Shown piece by piece: positions 48,520-64,000 of a stretch of DNA of 64,000 bases. The DNA comes from Chrysomallon squamiferum (Eukaryota; Mollusca; Gastropoda; Neomphalida; Peltospiridae), in assembly GCA_012295275.1 (NCBI GenBank), contig CM022670.1:11486083-11550082 (forward strand), written 5' to 3'. The notes beneath the pieces were generated by a model. The model was not told the DNA's origin. It ran no database searches and saw only the letters and a list, made by a program, of their open reading frames with translations. The first letter of the stretch is position 1. Each line of letters opens with the position of its first letter. A program made the position numbers and the translations under genes.

Positions 48520-48668
48520 ATTCCCCCACACACACACACACGAGTTACGGCGGCCATATTGGATTTTAACCCTTACATAGGTCTAAACATTTGTTATCAA
48601 AGATATTGGGCATCCGATTTCTACGAGACTGTAAAAACCGATACATGTCCCTCTACACTGTAGTGTAT
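47220..48668. mobile_element. DNA element with long degenerate terminal inverted repeats
   Basis: The outer ~200 bp on both sides are inverted copies. Left TAAAATCCAAGATGATCACC (near 47353) matches the reverse complement of the right arm, TAAAATCCAATATGGCCGCC (near 48570). Left ATTTCTGGAACTA...GTTAG...TTGTATGGTTTTC matches right ATTTCTGGAACAA...GTTAG...TTGTATGGTTTC (near 48420-48465). Further out, GTAACACATTTTTACACATATGTGAGG pairs with the right copy near 48575-48605. The interior carries a dead ORF. The right arm is interrupted by TTA/TTTA and AC microsatellites (48470-48541). No target duplication could be fixed, so boundaries are approximate. Confidence 0.6.
47555..48064 (+). pseudogene. 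Decayed coding sequence inside the inverted-repeat element
   Basis: The frame reads through KLVDFGLPTAVRSSDNFVCS, LHWDLFRSRNLEGKKFTPTR and ETLMPHVLQTNYVA. It then meets a stop (47822-47824) but continues in the same frame with coding-like sequence (PCLLPLEENEW, then another stop, then LELIKCGWKTS). The composition is much more balanced than the flanks. The order '...MPHxLxxNYVA...LPPLEENxW...LELxKCGCKTxC' recalls a multicopy, transposon-associated protein family of invertebrates, which I cannot name. Two stops and lost cysteines show it is dead. Confidence 0.5.
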
Positions 48669-48693
48669 TATTCTCATTATGCTTTAAACTTAT

Positions 48694-48697
<4 letters not shown>

Positions 48698-48755
<58 letters not shown>

Positions 48756-48764
48756 AATAAATAA
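48698..48764. repeat. AAT and AAAT microsatellite
   Basis: About 16 AAT units followed by several TAAA units, just outside the right end of the inverted-repeat element. Confidence 0.95.
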
Positions 48765-49120
48765 AAAGTTTTTAGCTACACTCAGTGATACTGACCCGAG
48801 AATAATTCGGTGAATTAATACTTCAATTTATCATTGCGATAGTATTTCAAATCTTCTTCCTTCCTCAGTCAAAATTAGCTGCCATTGATGACGTCATATC
48901 TGTACTACGATCGCCAGTGGTAACCCAACTAATACGTCCGACAGATGGCCTTTTTTTGTAACAATAATAAAATACTGAAGTGAAATACTTGGAATACGTC
49001 ATCAGTAGTACTATGAAAACACAACGAATAACATACAAAGAAGAATTAAATAACGTAGATACGTACATTAGGGGAAACGAATAGATATTCATTGAAACAA
49101 CACATTTCTAATTTCTTAAG
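48765..49120. promoter_or_regulatory. Mixed-composition island with a CRE-type palindrome
   Basis: Contains TGACGTCA near 48889 in ATTGATGACGTCATATC, plus several CpGs (TACGATCGCC, ATACGTCCGAC) unusual for this region. No exon was recognised. It may be an enhancer, an unannotated promoter or a repeat fragment. Confidence 0.3.
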
Positions 49121-52100
49121 TTGTTGTTATTATTATTATTATTATTATTATTTCAGAATTAATGTTTATTCATGTATACTTCAGAGATAAATATATACAA
49201 GTTTCTGCAAAAGAATATATGCATATACAGATTACTGATACTGTAAAGACACAGCAATGCACAAATGCCCAATGTTGAAAAAAAGATTTATAAATAAAAA
49301 CAATTAACTAAAATTCATTATGTTCTAAAAAAAAAAATCTGAGGATATAGCTTATACGCTTCTTAAAATTTTGTGCTCCATTGTTATAAAGAAATATATT
49401 TCATGACAGTCCATAAATATTAAACATTATAGTTCAACTGCATGATTTGTGAAGATTTTGCAGGCAAGATAAATATGATAACATCTGAAAATACATACAA
49501 AGACATTAATAGTGCATTATTTGGAGTTACTTCTTAATAATAATGTCAATATCGTTGATAAAGATTTAACATTTCCTTCTCACATTTAAACAATATATAT
49601 ATTTTCATAGATACTGTTGTTGTGAATTACAATCACCCTGACAATGAAAAAATAAAATAAAGCCAGTAAGTTGTTTATGTTATTTATTTTGTACTATCAG
49701 AATTGTGAACATACATCTCTCTTTCATGACAGATTTAAATAAATATACATCTTTGTATAAAGATCATTAGTTTACATTGATAATGGAACTGAAAAAAAAG
49801 AGAAAAAGAATTTTCTCAGAACGTACACAATGGCAAGTAAATTTAAATCAAATGTTTTAGATACACCAATTTTATTTTTCAAATCAGATTTGAAAGGAAA
49901 GGAATAACACAGAATTAAAGAAGCTGTAACAAAACAGAAAGGACTATAACCTTCTATTTGTAATGATATAAAAAAGGGTGTGGTGATTTAGTTATTCTAG
50001 AAATGACGAAATATAGAAGAAAAAAAAATTCATTTTTTAAAAAAAATATTACTAACAATAAATCAGAGGTATTTGTAAATTTTCAAGAATAATCGCTTTA
50101 TTCCATACAATTCTTAAAGCTTTTCAGTGTTTTTCTTCAGAAGTCAGTGCATGTGTATAAATGTAAATTAAATAACAAATTATGCCTCCTAACAAGAACA
50201 GAATCAATGACTAATTTTTAATAATTGCTCAAAGCTCTGATTTCAGTAAGTTGTATGACACAATGTCACTTTATCACATTTATAAGTTATTACTAAATTA
50301 AAATATCAATGTACAAAATATTTTTGCTGCAAGGTTATTCAATCTTCATCTTCATCTGAATACAGAAAGAAAAAAAAAATGTTTTATTTATCAACACACT
50401 TGATACATTTTTAATATTCAGTTATGGTTAACATAAATCAAGTGGGAAAATAGTCGAGAAAGAGCACTGAGAAGATTGTTCCTGAGATCAATCAAAATCT
50501 GAGGCCAGTATGTAATTTCTACTTCAGAATGAGTTGTCGTGTTTGACAACCAAAGTAATCACTTGGAATACTTCACTTATTATAATTAATCCAAGTTAGG
50601 TTTAATTATTTTTTTATTTATTTTCAAATCCACAAACATCAGTTGTTTTTAACTATAATTTAACTGAGGTTAAGTTTAATTATTGTTTTTCTTTTTTTTT
50701 TGTTTCAATTCCACAAATCTCAGCTGTGGTAATTAACTGAAGTTAAGTTTATTTAGTTTTAATATTGTCTTCGAATACTTTGTATATATATATAAAAAAA
50801 TTAACAGTAGACATATAAATACCATTTTTTAATATTTTACACAACAAACAACAGCTTGTAACAGTTTAAAATAATTTTACATTTTATAATCAATTAATGC
50901 ATGACATTTGAATAATGTAATTTGTTTCATAATGAAAAAAGTGAAAATGGACAAGAAATGTTCAACATGTAAGTAATGAAATATACAAAATCCAGAGCCT
51001 CAGTTTTCTTATTATCATGTAGTTAAAAAAGAGAGAGAGAGAGAAAAAATTAAATAATAATTAAAAAAAAAATTATGCACTGTGATAAAAATTTATTGTA
51101 GAAAATATGAGGTAGATGCATAACATACACAAGACAAGGCAGTGAGGATGTTGCACTGCGAGATGTACATGAAATACTAACATGCTTTCCTATCACACAT
51201 TTAACCTCCAGCCAACAATGCCTGCTTCAGAAAATGCAATGAGAATCAGAAGTCTTATTCTTTATCAAATGAACAATTAAAAACAAATTATATATATGAA
51301 CAAGTATAGTGGATATAACAACTGAGACTGCTTCAAGACCAAATAAAATACATTTCAACAAAGGTGTAACTGAATTGGTGTTTAAAAAGTGTTCCAGCAC
51401 CGACTATTTTGATAAATACTTCAAAATTCATTAACTTCTGCAAAAATCTAATTAGGTTTCATATACATTTGTATATTTAAAATAAAGCATATTACTTTTT
51501 AAAATGATTCTGTAAATTTGTGTATGTACATAAAATGCAGTTTTTCTTTTTTAATTTTATACCATATATATAAATATACAATTTTTTTATTTTTTTATTT
51601 TATTTTTTTTAGGGACAATGTAAAAACTAATATCCTAAAATGAAAATTAAACAAATAATTATTTTATGATAAAAATTTATTGTAGAATTATTTTATTTTT
51701 ATTTGATCAGCTGAATGATGACATTTTAAAAACTGCAATAAAAACTGAATACCTTTCCTCAAATTCCAAAGTTCTTAATGAGAAAATTTTTGTTTTTCAA
51801 ATGTTCTTCCATTAATTTTCTATATATTTTTAACTATTTATAAAAAATAAAAAAAAAAAATTTCTTGTATTATCCTAAAATAGTTACACCATAACAAAAA
51901 TTATCATTAATAACAAGTTTTATTATTAACAGATACACTCAATATCATTCTTAATTTTAACAAATTAATCATAATAATGTCATCATCATCATCATCATCA
52001 ATATTCAATTCATTTAAAAAACAATTTGAATATAAAACTTCATTTGAACGGTGTATACCTTGAGTCACTGTTGAATGAAATCACACCAAGGTTGTTTAGA

Positions 52101-53638
52101 CCTACACTATAAATGTAAATGTATATACGAAGAAATAATTATGGTACATAACTGTTATAAGAATGATTAAAAATGTTTACCATTTTTAAATTAATGATTA
52201 CAAAAAAGGTACATGTAAGTATCATTCACAAATTTGGCATAGTATAATCCTATTATGATTTCAGTATAAAGCTATTTCAGTATTTAAATAAGTTTTGCTG
52301 TTATGCTGTTGGCCAATTATTAAATTGTGACGAGATCAGATTTTTTGTTTTTTCTCCCACCATGACTGACCAGAAATGTAATGTAACAGTATTTTACTCA
52401 GGCTGAGTTTGCTAATAAAACAAGTCAAATTGATGCCAATTTGTTTTAATGCAATGTAATCCAGAACGGAAATAACAACAGCAAATTACCTCTGTGTCAG
52501 TGTATAAAAATTTAACAAGTTTTGTTTATATTCTATTTTGTTTTTAAATTTAAAAAGTCCTTAAAAAGGTTGAATAAATAAACAAAACAAGACAGCTTAA
52601 CATATTAAAACTACTGAGATGTAATAAATAGTGTAATTACATTTACGGAAAAGAAAAAAAAAGTTACAAAAAGTAATTAAAAAACAAAACAAAAGAACCC
52701 CAACAAACATTTAGCACTAAACAAAATGATAATCTTCAGATTATCATGAAAAATAACAATAGCATCAGTGAAAAATTAATTTTAGTTGCATTGTTCTTGC
52801 TAACCCATTTTATATTAATAATTAATAAACACACATTTTACTGGAAGTTCAATTCCTTGCATGTCAAAGGTAGAGAAACTTAAAATACAAATTTTGAATA
52901 CAAAGTCTAATCAAATGGGACCAGCCTGACATACTGCACACTCAGTCAGGAAAGTACAAAATAACACTGAAACTGTTAAATCTGTATTCACAAGTGAGTG
53001 GAGGACAATTATGCTATAATTAGATTTGTTAATTTTTTTTGTCTTAAGATTAAGTCTCTTGCAGCAGTTTATTGTCAGTGTCCTTGATGTAAACTTGGAA
53101 AAACAACACAGCAAATACAACAGAAATATAAAATATTTAAATTACAGTAACTGATACTGTCACAATGATGGCAACCTCCACATTTATTCTCTACTTAAAA
53201 AAAGAAAAAAAGAAAAGAAAAAAAAAAGAGTGACGAATCATGCTGGGTGATCAAATTATTGCATTCCTGAGTCGACGAATGATCAATATTGCAATGAGGA
53301 TAAATTAAGAATGAGACAATATATTATGGCGCTTAAAGATTTACGTTTGGCAAACATATCAGTCACAAAGTTTCTTCTTATCACTGTCAAAATGTTTACA
53401 AAAAATACAAATAATCATATTTAAAAAATTCCACAATATCTCATTATTTATCCATCTTGTACCACAAGACACATTATTGCATGGTATCACACAATGAAGC
53501 ACCCAAGTTAAAAAATGAAACAAAAACATAGCACTAATGAGGTTGAACATGAATAGACCATAACTGGCCAAAATCAAAAAATCTTGACACACGCACACAC
53601 ATACGCACGCACATCCCACATATAAGTTTCAATTATTC
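49121..53638 (-). other. ZSWIM 3' UTR and downstream non-coding DNA
   Basis: Long AT-rich interval after the ZSWIM stop codon at 53639-53641. No protein-coding gene was recognised on either strand; the ORFs at 52911-53120 and 53359-53619 are composition-driven. It includes an ATC microsatellite (about 51980-51999) and one strong minus-strand splice acceptor at 50356-50358, described separately. ZSWIM family transcripts often have long 3' UTRs, so part is probably transcribed. Confidence 0.5.
50339..50355 (-). other. Possible alternative terminal exon encoding an EDED tail
   Basis: A long polypyrimidine run and TATTCAG acceptor (50356-50358) precede a 17-nt open end, AT-GAA-GAT-GAA-GAT-TGA. 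Its phase fits a donor hidden in the last codons of the ZSWIM coding exon (TTTG^GTTTAT at 53647), which would change the C-terminus from KERFGL to KERFDEDED. The phase match alone has a one-in-three chance. Confidence 0.3.

Positions 53639-64000
<10,362 letters not shown>

Noticed and set aside
48865-49092. 75-codon minus-strand open frame around the CRE-like site
   Set aside because: No recognisable similarity, no splice signals in phase, and composition alone explains it.

Overview
The window is AT-rich metazoan nuclear DNA. Genes are split by many GT-AG introns of about 0.1-2 kb, and intergenic DNA is full of simple repeats (TTA, TTTA, AC, AT, ACAT). I found no bacterial, organellar or tRNA/rRNA features. 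An animal with an ARHGAP29-type RhoGAP, a catabolic threonine dehydratase carrying an ACT domain, TP53RK and a ZSWIM4/5/6 protein is most likely a bilaterian invertebrate. A spiralian such as a mollusc is a guess; nothing in the sequence settles the phylum.

Layout. (1) 1,022-17,911 minus: a complete 29-exon gene for an F-BAR + RhoGAP protein (ARHGAP29/ARHGAP45/GMIP family, about 976 aa) that lacks the C1 zinc finger usual in the family. One intron holds a decayed piggyBac-like element. (2) 18.1-24.6 kb: gene-poor DNA with a three-copy degenerate tandem array, one copy split by a 706-bp Tigger/pogo-like MITE. (3) 24,603-31,488 and 33,420-41,303 plus: two tandem threonine-dehydratase-like genes with matching exon structure. 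The second is intact (13 exons, 453 aa). The first lacks one 91-nt core exon, and a 125-bp tandem repeat sits there instead. The two genes are patchily near-identical, which suggests gene conversion. (4) 42,268-42,939 minus: TP53RK/Bud32, converging on the second dehydratase. A small three-exon gene for a Cys-rich secreted-like protein (43,055-44,770 minus) lies only 115 bp upstream. (5) 45.6-49.1 kb: a 1.4-kb pyrimidine-rich tract, then a 1.4-kb element with long degenerate inverted ends and a dead ORF. (6) 53,639 to beyond 64,000 minus: the last 16 exons of a ZSWIM4/5/6-type SWIM zinc-finger protein, with its 5' end outside the window.

The genes show no common pathway. The linked sets of interest are the dehydratase pair (duplication, conversion, exon loss) and the closely spaced small secreted-protein/TP53RK pair. 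Exon boundaries were placed by hand from splice signals, reading phase and family similarity. Most should be exact, but none was checked by alignment or RNA data.
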